DNA from: WLMZ01 sp963732585
GTDB taxonomy: Bacteria; Actinomycetota; Acidimicrobiia; Acidimicrobiales; Ilumatobacteraceae
NCBI GenBank assembly: GCA_963732585.1
Contig: CAVSZY010000003.1
Location: 1,178,001 to 1,242,000 of the forward strand
Reading direction: 5' to 3'
DNA: 64,000 bases
Shown here piece after piece: positions 45,914 to 55,131 of the stretch (positions within the stretch are counted from its first letter, which is position 1; each line of letters opens with the position of its first letter). The notes under the pieces were generated by a model. That model searched no databases. It was given only the letters and a program-made list of their open reading frames with translations, and was not told the origin of the DNA. A program made the position numbers and the translations under genes.

Positions 45914-46699
45914 TCAGCGGGCGGTCCAACCACCGTCGACGATCACCGATTGACCGGTAAGGAACGTTCCCGCTGGGCTAGCGAGAAGCAAGAAGGCACC
46001 ATCCAGTTCATGGATGTACCCCATTCGAGGGATCGGTGAATGCGTGGCGATGAAGCGCTGGCTGTCGTCTGAATGCATCGACTCGGTCATCTCGCTCGGA
46101 AACCAGCCCGGGCACAGCGCATTGACATGAATCCCTTTGCGCGCCCATTGTGCTGCGAGTTCCCTGGTGAGGTTGACGACGGCGCCTTTTGACGCGCAAT
46201 AGTGCGCCTGCTTCACCGGTGAGGCGGCGACATGACCGAGAACGGAGGCGATGTTGACGATCGAGCCGTACCCGTTGGCCACCATTGAGACAGCGGCGAG
46301 CTTGCTCAAATGCCAGACAGCGGTCGTGTTGACCTCCATCGCCCGACGAAAGACATCGAGATCTTCGTCCTCGACGGCCACCTTGTGGCCGATGCCTGCG
46401 TTGTTGACCAGCACATCCACCCTTCCAAATCGCTCGATGACGCCAGCGATCAGGGCCTCACGTTGGTCTGCTTCGGCGACATCGCATTGCACGGCGACAG
46501 CGCCGGGGAGATCGGCGACGAGTTCGTCGAGGCGGTCGGTGCGCCGTGCGGCAACGACAACCTGGGCGCCGACGGCGTGGCACAAGCGAGCGAACCTGGC
46601 ACCCAATCCCGACGACGCCCCGGTGACGATCGCGACGTGATTGTCAAGGCGGAATAAAGACAATGGGTCGTTCGCCGGGTGAGATGTGAGTGCAGCCAT
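45914..46699 (-). CDS. Short-chain dehydrogenase/reductase
   Basis: A 261-residue classical SDR: 'VAIVTGASSGLGARFARLC' (TGxxxGxG), 'DVLVNNAGIGHK' (NNAG), 'SIVNIASVLGHV' with catalytic Ser, 'HYCASKGAVVNLTREL' with Tyr and Lys, and 'PAGTFLTGQSVIVDGGW'. The last element resembles gluconate 5-dehydrogenase or 3-oxoacyl-ACP reductase types; the substrate is open. ATG 46699 gives a normal length; the longer frame upstream is low-complexity. Confidence 0.9.
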   Translation of the reverse strand: MAALTSHPANDPLSLFRLDNHVAIVTGASSGLGARFARLCHAVGAQVVVAARRTDRLDELVADLPGAVAVQCDVAEADQREALIAGVIERFGRVDVLVNNAGIGHKVAVEDEDLDVFRRAMEVNTTAVWHLSKLAAVSMVANGYGSIVNIASVLGHVAASPVKQAHYCASKGAVVNLTRELAAQWARKGIHVNALCPGWFPSEMTESMHSDDSQRFIATHSPIPRMGYIHELDGAFLLLASPAGTFLTGQSVIVDGGWTAR

Positions 46700-46792
46700 G
46701 GCGATCAGGTTACGACTCCAGCCGCTGTGTTTCAGTTGTGCGAATTCGCGAAAAGTCGGGATCTTAATCGAGGGCGCGCACGTCTTAGATGT

Positions 46793-47017
46793 ATGCCTAT
46801 GACGACGACATCGCTTTCCGCCCACAATCTCGTTCGTGCCGTGTCGTTGGTCAGTTTGCTGACCGCTCTCTTCGCCGTCTCGGCGTGGGCGCTGATGGCT
46901 ATCGGCCGCTTCTCTGGCTCGGCAACCGTGGCCATTCTTGTGGTCAGTGCATTCGCCGCCAGTTGGATCGTCACCGGCCGTCACGGCGACGATGACATCT
47001 CAGCGCTACTGCGCTAA
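46793..47017 (+). CDS. Small two-helix membrane protein
   Basis: A 74-residue protein from ATG 46793 (or ATG 46799) with two hydrophobic segments, 'AVSLVSLLTALFAVSAWALM' and 'ATVAILVVSAFAASWIVTG', and an acidic end 'RHGDDDISALLR'. I do not recognise a family. It is divergent from the SDR gene and its end overlaps the convergent GNAT gene by 4 bases. Confidence 0.6.
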   Translation: MPMTTTSLSAHNLVRAVSLVSLLTALFAVSAWALMAIGRFSGSATVAILVVSAFAASWIVTGRHGDDDISALLR

Positions 47018-47742
47018 TCGCCACCGGCGTCGAGGACGTATTCGTTCGACGCCGTGATTCCCCGCACCCGCCACCCGTTGCTCAGCGCGGGTGCGACAAC
47101 CGCCGCGAATGCGGCGTGCCACTCGGCGGCCGCACCGTCGCCGAGACGTCGAATGGCGACGATATCCGCCGGGATCTGGACGAGAAGCCGACGCCCGTCA
47201 CGAACAGCCTCGGCGTCGCCCTCGACCGGCGACGGTGAGTCATCGATCCCCCAGCGTAAGACGAACCGGTCGCTCGGAACTCCGGCACTGAAGACGTCGG
47301 TCATCGGGCCGTAAAAGTCGGGGTAGAAGCTCTGCACTCGGGCCCCCAACTTGTTCAGGTTGAACTGGGCGTTGGCGGCGTGCAGCGGGTCGTAGGTCCA
47401 TTCCACGGCGGCAAGGCCGCGATCGGCCGCCCAGGCCCGTTGCTGGAATTTGGTCAGGGCGCCAAGACCGCGACCGCGATAGCCGTCGATGAACCCGACG
47501 ACGTGGGAGTGCAGCCGCCATTCGGAGCCAACCTGTGTCGGCCAGCCGAACCCACCGCCGACCAGTTCGCCATCGGCGAAGGTGCCAGCGACGTAGCCGC
47601 CGGAGAACGTCAGGGCGCGCAGCAGATCAGGCGAACCGACACCGGCGATGTCGCGGAAACCCCAGACCTTGGCTAACACCGTCGCCAAGGCGGTGCACTC
47701 ATCGGGGGTGGACATCTCACGGATTGACGGTTCGGCTCTCAT
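47014..47742 (-). CDS. GNAT-fold acetyltransferase-like protein (COG3375 type)
   Basis: A 242-residue GNAT-fold protein with 'SHVVGFIDGYRGRGLGALTK' (acetyl-CoA motif A) and 'WTYDPLHAANAQFNLNKLGA', a pattern of the COG3375 group. That group typically sits beside N-acylamino-acid racemase / o-succinylbenzoate synthase genes, and here it is divergent from such a gene. ATG 47742 is preferred; ATG 47781 would add a short basic tail. It may acylate or deacylate amino acids handled by the partner enzyme, which is inference. Confidence 0.78.
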   Translation of the reverse strand: MRAEPSIREMSTPDECTALATVLAKVWGFRDIAGVGSPDLLRALTFSGGYVAGTFADGELVGGGFGWPTQVGSEWRLHSHVVGFIDGYRGRGLGALTKFQQRAWAADRGLAAVEWTYDPLHAANAQFNLNKLGARVQSFYPDFYGPMTDVFSAGVPSDRFVLRWGIDDSPSPVEGDAEAVRDGRRLLVQIPADIVAIRRLGDGAAAEWHAAFAAVVAPALSNGWRVRGITASNEYVLDAGGD

Positions 47743-47780
47743 CGCAGCACCAAGTCTGCTGCGCGTGGCACCATGGTGCA

Positions 47781-48936
47781 ATGACCGAACCCGATGGAGA
47801 TCGCCCGCCGATGCAGTTGGAGTTGATCGAGATCCGCAAGATCAAGATGCCATTGCAACGCCCGTTCCGCACAAGCTTCGGCACCGAGACGGTACGTGAG
47901 GTGCAACTGCTGCGCGTGGTCACCGACATCGGGCAGGGTTGGGGCGAATCGGCGATCGAGACTGCACCGCTGTACCTCAGCGAGTTCATCAACGCCGCCG
48001 ACGCAGTGATCGCCGAGCACCTCGCGCCCCGCTTGTTCGCCCATGGGCCGCTGCGCGCCGAGGATGTCGCCGCGATTCTCGAGCCCGTGAAGGGCCACCG
48101 AATGGCCAAGAGCGCGTTGGAGATGGCGCTGCTCGACGTGCAGTTGCGCCACGAACGACGCTCGCTGCAAAGCTTTCTGGCCGACGGCGCCGAGTCGCGC
48201 CCGGCGTTGACCGTCGGTGTTTCCGTGGGGATTACCGACACCATCGATGAACTCGTCGATGTCGTCGGCGGCTATATCGCCGATGGTTACCAGCGCATCA
48301 AGTTGAAGATCGAGCCAGGGTTCGACATCGAACCGGTCGGGCGGGTGCGCGCTGCGTTCCCCGAGGTGATGCTGCAGGTCGATGCCAACACTGCCTATTC
48401 GCTCGACGATGTAGCGCACCTAGCACGCCTCGATGAGTTCAACTTGGCCTTGATCGAGCAGCCGTTCGGGGAGGACGATCTCGTCGGGCACGCCGAATTG
48501 CGTCATACGAGTGCGCACCCCGATCTGCCTCGACGAAGCGATCCGCTCGCTCGATCACGTGCGTTCGGCGATCGCTCTCGGCGCCGCCGACATCATCAAC
48601 ATCAAGCCCGCACGGGTTGGGGGCTACCTGGCGGCCAGACAGATTCACGATTGGTGTCTGGCCCGCGAGATCCCCGTGTGGTGTGGCGGCATGCTGGAAA
48701 CCGGCGTCGGTCGGGCCGCCAATCTGGCGCTTGCCTCCTTGCCCGGGTTCACCCTGCCGGGCGACATCTCAGCGACGGCGCGCTACTGGCAGCGCGACAT
48801 CACTGCGCCGTTCACGCTCATCGACGGGGCGATCACCGTGCCGACCGGACCCGGCTTTGGAGTCGAAGTCGACGTCGACTTCATCGAGGAAATCACCTTC
48901 GAACGCCGCGAGCACCGTCGGGCCACCAGCGAATAG
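47781..48936 (+). pseudogene. menC: N-acylamino-acid racemase / o-succinylbenzoate synthase family, split by a one-base frameshift
   Basis: An enolase-superfamily enzyme in two frames. Frame 1 (ATG 47781) contains 'IRKIKMPLQRPFRTSFGTET', 'SALEMALLDVQLR', the K-x-K pair in 'YQRIKLKIEPG', the metal ligands 'LQVDANTAYS' and 'ALIEQPFGEDD'. Frame 2 continues with 'RTPICLDEAI' (third metal Asp), the second catalytic Lys in 'INIKPARVGGYLAARQI' and 'GGMLETGVGRAANLALASL'. Together they give the normal length of about 385 residues. The shift, one surplus base, lies between 48494 and 48511. All active-site residues are intact across both parts. OSBS (menaquinone) and N-acylamino-acid racemase activity cannot be separated by sequence; the COG3375-type neighbour favours the latter. 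Confidence 0.85.
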
Positions 48937-49024
48937 CGAGGTTCAAGGTTCGGCCATCGCCGACGGGCTAGCGTAGGCGCTCACAGGCGTTCGATCCTGA
49001 ACCGATATCCGAACTGGAGACACC

Positions 49025-51308
49025 GTGTCGCTCGACATGCAGACTGCATCCGTGCCTCGTTTCATGCGCGCCGATGGCCCCGACAAGGTCACCGGCAGCG
49101 GACGATACACCGCCGATCTCACGCTCACCGGGGTGCTCAGCGCCAAGTTCCGCTACGCCGGAATTGCCCACGCCCGGATCATCCGCCTCGATGTCAGCAA
49201 GGCCAGAGCGATCCCTGGGGTGTTCGCCGTGCTCACCGAAGCCGACGTCCCCGATGTTCGCTACGGCCCGTACATCAAGGAACGACCGCTGTTCGCCCGC
49301 GACGTCGTGCGATATGAGGGCGAGGTCGTCGCTGCCGTGGCGGCGATCAACGCCGAGGTTGCCCAGCGCGCCGTCGACGCCATCGAGGTCGACTACGAGC
49401 CGCTGCCGGTCGTCACCGACATCGAAGCGGCGTTGCGCTCCGACTCCCCGTTGGTTCACGAGCACTGGGCCTCGTACGAAGCCGCGGACATGTTGATCCG
49501 CGAGCGCAACGACGCGTCGCTTTAGTTCGATCGTCAAAGGCGATGTCGATGCCGGATTTGCCGACGCCGACGTGGTCGTGCGCAGCCGCTACGTCGCCGA
49601 CGGGTCACACGCCGCACCGATCGAGCCGCGCGCCGTGGTCGCCCAATGGGAAGGCAACCGGGTGACGATCTGGACCTCGACCCAGGTCCCCTTCGACGCT
49701 CGTGCCGGTGTCTGCGAGACGCTCGAGTTGCCCGCCAACAGAGTTCGGGTCATCGTTCCCCACCTCGGCGGAGGCTTCGGCGGCAAATGCGGCTTCCACT
49801 ACGAGGCGCACATCGCCGCACTGGCCTGGGCGGCGCGCCGCCCGGTGCGCCTGGTGTTCAGCCGCGCCGAAGAGTTCTTCGCGCCCGATCGGCGTCGTGA
49901 AAGCATGGTCATCGAGATCGAATCCGGCCTGCGTGACGACGGCACGATCATCGCCCGCAAGGCCTGGATCGGAATCGACAATGGCGCCTACACCGCCGAC
50001 AGCGGGTTCTTCCCGCAGGTCGCGTCGATGCACGTCGCCGGCCCGTACAAGATTCCCAACGTCTCGATCGAGGCTCACCTGGCATACACCAACACCCAGC
50101 CCTCCGGCTCGGTTCGGGCGCCAACGGCGCCGCAGTGCTGTTGGGCCGTCGAGTCGCACACCGACGAATTGGCCGCGTCGATCGGCATGGATCCGCTGGC
50201 ATTCCGTCAGCTCAACGCCGTCGATAACGGCGAGGTGGGGCCAAGCGGGCAGACCTATCAGGACATCGGCGTGCAGCAATGCCTCATCGAGGCCGCCGAC
50301 CTGGTCGGCTATGGCCAGGACCTACCGCCCAACGAGGCGATCGGTGTGGCCATTGGCTGGTGGCCGAGTTTTGCTGTTCCCTCCGGGGCGTACATCAAGA
50401 TCGACGCCGACGGCAGCGGCCAGATCATCACCGGCGCCCAAGAGTGCGGCACCGGTTCGGTGATGACCCTGCGGCAACTGGCCGCCGAGGAGCTCGGCAT
50501 GCGCCCAGAGGATTTCGAGCTGATCTACCAGGACACGTCGGTGGCTCCCTACGACATGGGTGCCACCGGTTCGCAGACGTTGTTCAACAACGGCCGCGCT
50601 GTGGTCGCTGCCGCAGGGCAGATCGCCGAACAATTGCGCAATCTGGCTGCCCAGGTGCTCGAGGCCGCGCCCGCCGACATCGTCCTCGCCGGCGGCGAAG
50701 CCTTCGTCGCCGGCACGCCGAGTGCGGCGGTGCCGATCGCCGAACTCGCTGCCCAAGCGGCTGGTGGCGAATTGCTGATCGGTCATGGATCGGGCGCTCC
50801 CCCGTCGGCCCCAGAGCTGGTCGGTTCCAGTTGCGTCGGCGATACCGGGATGGCGGCCTGGGTGGCCCCGCAGTTCTCCTGCCATGCCGTGCGCCTGCGC
50901 CTCGACCGCGAGACCGGGGTGGTGCGCGTGCTCGAGGTTGGCTGCGCCCACGACAGCGGCAAGATCATCAACCCGATCGGCGCCCTCGGCCAGGTCCACG
51001 GCGGTGTGCTGATGGGTATCGGCCAAGCCTTGAGCGAAGGCACCCGCTACGACGACAACGGTCACCAGTTGAACACCGGCCTGCTGGAATACAAGCTGCA
51101 GACCTGTGCCGATGGGCCCGAGATCAAGGTGCGCTTCGTCGAAACCAGCCCGGCCGACGGCGGGCCACGCGGTTCCAAGGGTGTCGCCGAGGCCCCCAAC
51201 GTGGCCACCGCAGCAGCGATTTCCAATGCACTCGCCAAACTTCTCGGCACGCCGATCCGTCAGCTACCAATGACCCCGGAGCGGGTGTGGGAGGCAACGC
51301 AGTCATGA
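49025..51308 (+). pseudogene. Molybdenum hydroxylase large subunit (xanthine dehydrogenase / CO dehydrogenase family), frameshifted
   Basis: The Mo-cofactor subunit of a heterotrimeric hydroxylase. The first frame (49025-49525) is the aldehyde-oxidase a/b hammerhead domain ('DGPDKVTGSGRYTADLTL', 'PLVHEHWASYEAADM'). It runs into TAG at 49523, right after CTT. The +1 frame continues 'FSSIVKGDVDAGFADADVVV', then the Mo-binding domain 'VPHLGGGFGGKCGFHYEAH', 'TGAQECGTGSVMTLRQLAAE' and the catalytic Glu in 'RGSKGVAEAPNVATAAA'. Joined, the protein has about 760 residues, normal for the family. The substrate loop 'PSGSVRAPTAPQCCWAVESH' carries neither the CO dehydrogenase AYxCSFR motif nor the usual F-R-G of xanthine dehydrogenases. 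The substrate is unknown. Confidence 0.87.
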
Positions 51309-52192
51309 CCATGTTGATCGCCAATTCGATCGAAGAGGTGCTGCATGCCCTGGCCAGCGGCGCCCGGCCGATCGCCGGAGGCAGCGACCTCGTCGTCGCC
51401 GCCCGTCACGGCAAGGCCGCGTTGCCCAGCGCACTGGTGGCCATCGACCGCATTGCCGCGTTGAAGTCGATCACCGAGACCAGCACCGGACTGCACATTG
51501 GTGCAGGCGTCAACCATGCCACGTTGATGGAGCACCCGTTGATCGTCGCTGGGTATACCGCCCTCGCCGATGCCTCAGCGCTGGTCGGTTCGCCGGCGAC
51601 GCGCCATGTCGGCACGCTCGGCGGCAACGTGATGAATGCTTCCCCGGCGATGGACACCGGCGCACCGCTCGTCGTGCTCGGTGCCAGCGTCACGTTGCAC
51701 TCGTCTGCAGCCACCCGCTCGCTGCCGGTCAGCGAGCTGTGGAGCGGGCCGGGACGCACCGTCGCCAACGACAACGAACTGTGCACGGCGATCACGCTGC
51801 CAACACGCCCGGCACGGTCCGGCAGTGCCTATATTCGCTTGGAATACCGTCGGGCGATGGAGATCGCCGTCGTTGGCACCGCAGCCGCGCTGAGCCTCAA
51901 TGACGACGGTTCGATCGCCGAGTTGCGCGTCGCGCTCACTGCCGTGGCCCCGACGATCATCGAGGTCGTCGACCTGCACAACACCGTCGGCATGGCCCCG
52001 ACCCTGGCCGCAGCGATCGCCAGCCAACACGCCCGTGAGCAGGCCACCCCGATCAGTGACCTGCGCGCCAGCGATCGCTATCGCCGCCACAGCGTTGGCG
52101 TCATGGCCTTGCGAGCCGTGCTCGCCGCCGCGCGGCGCGCTAGCGGCGAATCCATTTCCGTCCCCGTCAACCGCAGCGGAGCATTCGAATGA
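51305..52192 (+). CDS. Molybdenum hydroxylase medium (FAD) subunit
   Basis: A 295-residue FAD-binding protein of the CoxM/XdhB family. FAD-contact motifs are 'RPIAGGSDLVVAARHG' and 'TRHVGTLGGNVMNASPAMDT', then 'YIRLEYRRAMEIAVVGTAAA' and a CO_deh_flav_C-type end. It passes electrons from the iron-sulfur subunit to the acceptor. ATG 51305 overlaps the large-subunit stop (ATGA), and its stop overlaps the small-subunit start. Confidence 0.92.
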   Translation: MTMLIANSIEEVLHALASGARPIAGGSDLVVAARHGKAALPSALVAIDRIAALKSITETSTGLHIGAGVNHATLMEHPLIVAGYTALADASALVGSPATRHVGTLGGNVMNASPAMDTGAPLVVLGASVTLHSSAATRSLPVSELWSGPGRTVANDNELCTAITLPTRPARSGSAYIRLEYRRAMEIAVVGTAAALSLNDDGSIAELRVALTAVAPTIIEVVDLHNTVGMAPTLAAAIASQHAREQATPISDLRASDRYRRHSVGVMALRAVLAAARRASGESISVPVNRSGAFE

Positions 52193-52665
52193 GCGTCGAG
52201 TCCACAGCCATCACCCTGACCGTCAACGGCATTCCTTATCCGGTCTCGGTCGGTAACGGCCGCAACCTGGTCAGCGTGTTGCGTACCGAGCTCGGGCTCA
52301 CCGGCACGAAAGAGGGATGCGACGACTGCGAATGTGGCGCCTGCATGGTGCTGATCGATGGTCAACCGGTCAACTCGTGCTCGTTTCTGGCGGTGCAAGC
52401 TGCGGACAGGGCGATCACCACCGTCGAGGGGGTGCTCAATGGCACCTCGTTGCATCCCTTGCAGCGCAACCTGCTGGAAGAGGGCGGGGTGCAATGCGGA
52501 TTTTGCACGCCAGGAATGATCATGTCGGCGACGGCGCTGCTGGCAACGAATCCGTCGCCAACCGAAGAAGAGATTCGCATTGGCCTGTCCGGCAATCTGT
52601 GCCGCTGCACCGGCTACGCCAAGATCGTCGCCGCGGTGCAGCGCACCGCTCGCGGCAGCGATTGA
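52189..52665 (+). CDS. Molybdenum hydroxylase small subunit (two 2Fe-2S clusters)
   Basis: A 158-residue CoxS/XdhC-like protein. The N-terminal ferredoxin cluster is in 'KEGCDDCECGACMVLIDGQP' with the later 'VNSC'; the extra Cys in D-D-C-E is unusual. The second cluster is in the C-terminal helical domain, 'GVQCGFCTPGMIMSATALL' and 'LSGNLCRCTGYAKIV'. It is the third gene of the L-M-S operon, coupled by ATGA to the FAD subunit. Confidence 0.94.
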   Translation: MSVESTAITLTVNGIPYPVSVGNGRNLVSVLRTELGLTGTKEGCDDCECGACMVLIDGQPVNSCSFLAVQAADRAITTVEGVLNGTSLHPLQRNLLEEGGVQCGFCTPGMIMSATALLATNPSPTEEEIRIGLSGNLCRCTGYAKIVAAVQRTARGSD

Positions 52666-52672
52666 CAGCCAG

Positions 52673-54061
52673 ATGATTGGTCACTCGGCTACATCGGATA
52701 TCGAGCAGTTCGACGTCATCATCATCGGCACGGGTTCGGGGAACTCGCTGTTGACACCCGACTACGACCGCCTAAAGGTGGCGCTGATCGAGCGCGACGT
52801 GTTCGGTGGGACGTGCCTCAATCGCGGCTGTATCCCGACGAAGATGTTCGTCTACCCGGCCGATATCGCCCGCCAGGCCAGCACGGCGTCAAAATTGGGT
52901 ATCGACATCAGTTTCGATCGCGCCCGCTGGACCGATATCCGCGATCGCGTCTTCGGTCGAATCGACCCGATACCGCCGGCCGGCAAGCACTATCGCCAGC
53001 AGGCGGCGAACATCACCGTGTTTGACGGTGAAGCGCATTTCGTCGGCCCACGGCTCGTCGAAGTCAACGGGCAATTGCTCAATGGTGGCGATGTCATTAT
53101 CGCCACCGGCGCCCGGCCGATGATCCCAGCGATCGACGGCTTAGCGGAGATCGGTTACCACACCAGCGACAGCATCATGCGCATCGACGCCCTCCCCGCG
53201 CGCCTCGTGATCCTCGGCGGCGGATTCATCGCCGCCGAATTCGCCCATGTCTTCGGCGCCTTTGGCACCAAGGTTTCGCTGATCGCTCGCGGTTCGCGCC
53301 TGCTCAGCCATGAGGACGAGGAGATCGGCGCGGCCTTCACCACCGCCGCCCAGGCCCGCTTCGATGTCCACCTGAGCACCCGCGTGCGCCAGGTCAGCCA
53401 AGCGCCCAATGGTGAGATCACGCTCAAAGTTGAGCACCGTGGCGAGACGACGACGTTGATTGGCGACGCCCTGCTGGTGGCCACCGGCCGGGTGCCGAAC
53501 AACGACGTGCTCAACGTCGCCGCCGCTGGCGTCGAGGTCGATGACGCTGGCTACGTCGTCACCGATCAATACTTGCGCACCACGGCACCGGGGATCTGGG
53601 CCCTTGGCGACGCCAGTAATCACCACCAGCTCAAACACGTCGCCAACGCTGAGGCGCGCATCGTCGCCCACAACGTGGTGCGCGCCGACGCGCTGCGCGC
53701 CGCGCACCTCGGTCCGATCCCCCACGCCGTGTTCACCGATCCGCAGATCGGTGCTGTCGGGGCCACCGAGCAGGAGCTGCGCGCCGCAGGACGGGACTAC
53801 GTCACCGCAGTGCAGCACTACGGCGACATCGCCTACGGCTGGGCGATGGAAGACACGACCAACTTCTGCAAGCTGATCGCCGATCCGCACACCCGATTGC
53901 TGCTCGGCGCGCACGTCATCGGCCAGCACGCAGCGACGCTCGTGCAACAGCTCATCCAAGGGATGAATCACGGCTTGACGGTCGACCAGATGGCTCGTGA
54001 ACAGCTGTATATCCACCCGGCGATGCCCGAATTGATCGAGAACGCGCTGCTTCAGTTCTAA
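52673..54061 (+). CDS. mtr: Mycothione reductase
   Basis: Reduces the disulfide of mycothiol, the main low-molecular-weight thiol of actinobacteria, with NADPH. The 462-residue protein has the Mtr-type FAD motif 'VIIIGTGSGNSLL', active disulfide 'GGTCLNRGCIPTKMFVYPAD' (C-x4-C), 'RLVILGGGFIAAEFAHVFGA', 'GIWALGDASNHHQLKHVANA' and the C-terminal 'QLIQGMNHGLTVDQMAREQ' then 'IHPAMPELIENALL', with the His-x-x-x-x-Glu acid/base pair. 'IGTGSGNS' and 'KMFVYPA' distinguish it from lipoamide dehydrogenase and glutathione reductase. ATG 52673 lies 7 bases after the small-subunit stop. Confidence 0.9.
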   Translation: MIGHSATSDIEQFDVIIIGTGSGNSLLTPDYDRLKVALIERDVFGGTCLNRGCIPTKMFVYPADIARQASTASKLGIDISFDRARWTDIRDRVFGRIDPIPPAGKHYRQQAANITVFDGEAHFVGPRLVEVNGQLLNGGDVIIATGARPMIPAIDGLAEIGYHTSDSIMRIDALPARLVILGGGFIAAEFAHVFGAFGTKVSLIARGSRLLSHEDEEIGAAFTTAAQARFDVHLSTRVRQVSQAPNGEITLKVEHRGETTTLIGDALLVATGRVPNNDVLNVAAAGVEVDDAGYVVTDQYLRTTAPGIWALGDASNHHQLKHVANAEARIVAHNVVRADALRAAHLGPIPHAVFTDPQIGAVGATEQELRAAGRDYVTAVQHYGDIAYGWAMEDTTNFCKLIADPHTRLLLGAHVIGQHAATLVQQLIQGMNHGLTVDQMAREQLYIHPAMPELIENALLQF

Positions 54062-54092
54062 CGCGACGTGTTCTACGTCTACATTGTCTGCC

Positions 54093-54509
54093 ATGTCCAA
54101 TAACGACTTGATCGACAGCCTGGCCCGCGTGCCGTTGTTCGCCGACTGTGACCGAAAGGAGTTAGCTCAAATTGCACAGCTGACTACCGCGATCACGATC
54201 GAGGCGGGCACGACGTTCATCAAAGAGGGCAGCTATGCCCGCGAGATGATGATCATCGAGTCAGGCAGCGCCACCGTCAGCAAAGGCGGCGATGTCGTTG
54301 CCGAAATCGGACCAGGCGCAGTCGTCGGCGAACTTGCCTTGCTTACTGGGCACGCCCGCAACGCAACCGTGACCAGCAGTGCCCGGTCGGAGCTTTTGGT
54401 TCTCGGCGCATCCGAGTTCGCCTCGCTGCTCGACGCTGCGCCATCGGTCACCCGCAAGATCTTGGTCACGGTCGCCAAGCGCCTGAGCACGGTGGAAGAG
54501 CCCGACTGA
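54093..54509 (+). CDS. Stand-alone cyclic-nucleotide-binding (CNB) domain protein
   Basis: A 138-residue protein that is almost only a CNB domain: 'LARVPLFADCDRKELAQIAQ', 'IEAGTTFIKEGSYAREMMII', the phosphate-binding cassette 'VGELALLTGHARNATVTS' and a terminal helix. The cassette has G-E-L-A-L but A-R-N-A rather than the R-x-A typical of cAMP binders, so the ligand is uncertain. There is no DNA-binding domain. ATG 54093 is chosen; the upstream TTG at 54084 is possible. It starts 31 bases after the mycothione reductase stop and is 1 base before the ThrH gene. Confidence 0.8.
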   Translation: MSNNDLIDSLARVPLFADCDRKELAQIAQLTTAITIEAGTTFIKEGSYAREMMIIESGSATVSKGGDVVAEIGPGAVVGELALLTGHARNATVTSSARSELLVLGASEFASLLDAAPSVTRKILVTVAKRLSTVEEPD

Positions 54510-54510
54510 G

Positions 54511-55125
54511 GTGAGCGGTCCACAGCAATGCATCGTCACGCTCGATCTCGAAGGCGTTCTGGTCCCTGAGATCTGGATCGCCGTCGCCGAGCGAACCGGC
54601 ATCGAAGCGTTGCGGCGCACCACACGTGACGAGCCCGACTACGACGTGTTGATGAAGGGTCGCTTAGCGATCCTCGACGAGCACGGCCTGACGATGTCGA
54701 TGATCAGTGAGGTGATCGGCGGCATTTCGCCGCTCGCTGGCGCACGGCAGTTCCTCGACGAGTTGCGCGACCGCACGCAGTTGCTGATCTTGTCGGACAC
54801 CTTCGAGCAGTTCGCTGCGCCGCTGATGCGCCACCTCGGTATGCCGACGTTGCTGTGCCACCGACTCGTCGTCGAGGACGACTGTATCGTCGACTACCGG
54901 CTGCGGATGCCCGACCAGAAGCGACACGCGGTCCAGGCGTTGCACAACCTCAACTACCGGGTGATCGCGGCTGGCGATTCGTACAACGACACGGCGATGT
55001 TGGCCGAGGCCGATGCCGGGTTCTTGTTCCATGCCCCCGATTCCATCAAGGCTCAGTTCCCCCAGTTTCCCGCGGTCGACGACTACGACGAATTGCTGCA
55101 GCTGATCTCCGCCCAGCTCACCTAG
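54511..55125 (+). CDS. thrH: Phosphoserine phosphatase / homoserine phosphotransferase ThrH
   Basis: A 204-residue HAD enzyme, the usual ThrH length. The N-terminal 'CIVTLDLEGVLVPEIWIAVA' is diagnostic of ThrH, with catalytic Asp12 and the second acid at Glu14. 'LILSDTFEQFAAPLMRHLGM', the Lys in 'RMPDQKRHAVQAL' and 'VIAAGDSYNDTAMLAEADAG' supply motifs II to IV. It dephosphorylates phosphoserine and can transfer the phosphate to homoserine. GTG 54511 follows the CNB gene after one base, so the genes are co-translated. Confidence 0.92.
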   Translation: MSGPQQCIVTLDLEGVLVPEIWIAVAERTGIEALRRTTRDEPDYDVLMKGRLAILDEHGLTMSMISEVIGGISPLAGARQFLDELRDRTQLLILSDTFEQFAAPLMRHLGMPTLLCHRLVVEDDCIVDYRLRMPDQKRHAVQALHNLNYRVIAAGDSYNDTAMLAEADAGFLFHAPDSIKAQFPQFPAVDDYDELLQLISAQLT

Positions 55126-55131
55126 ACGGTC

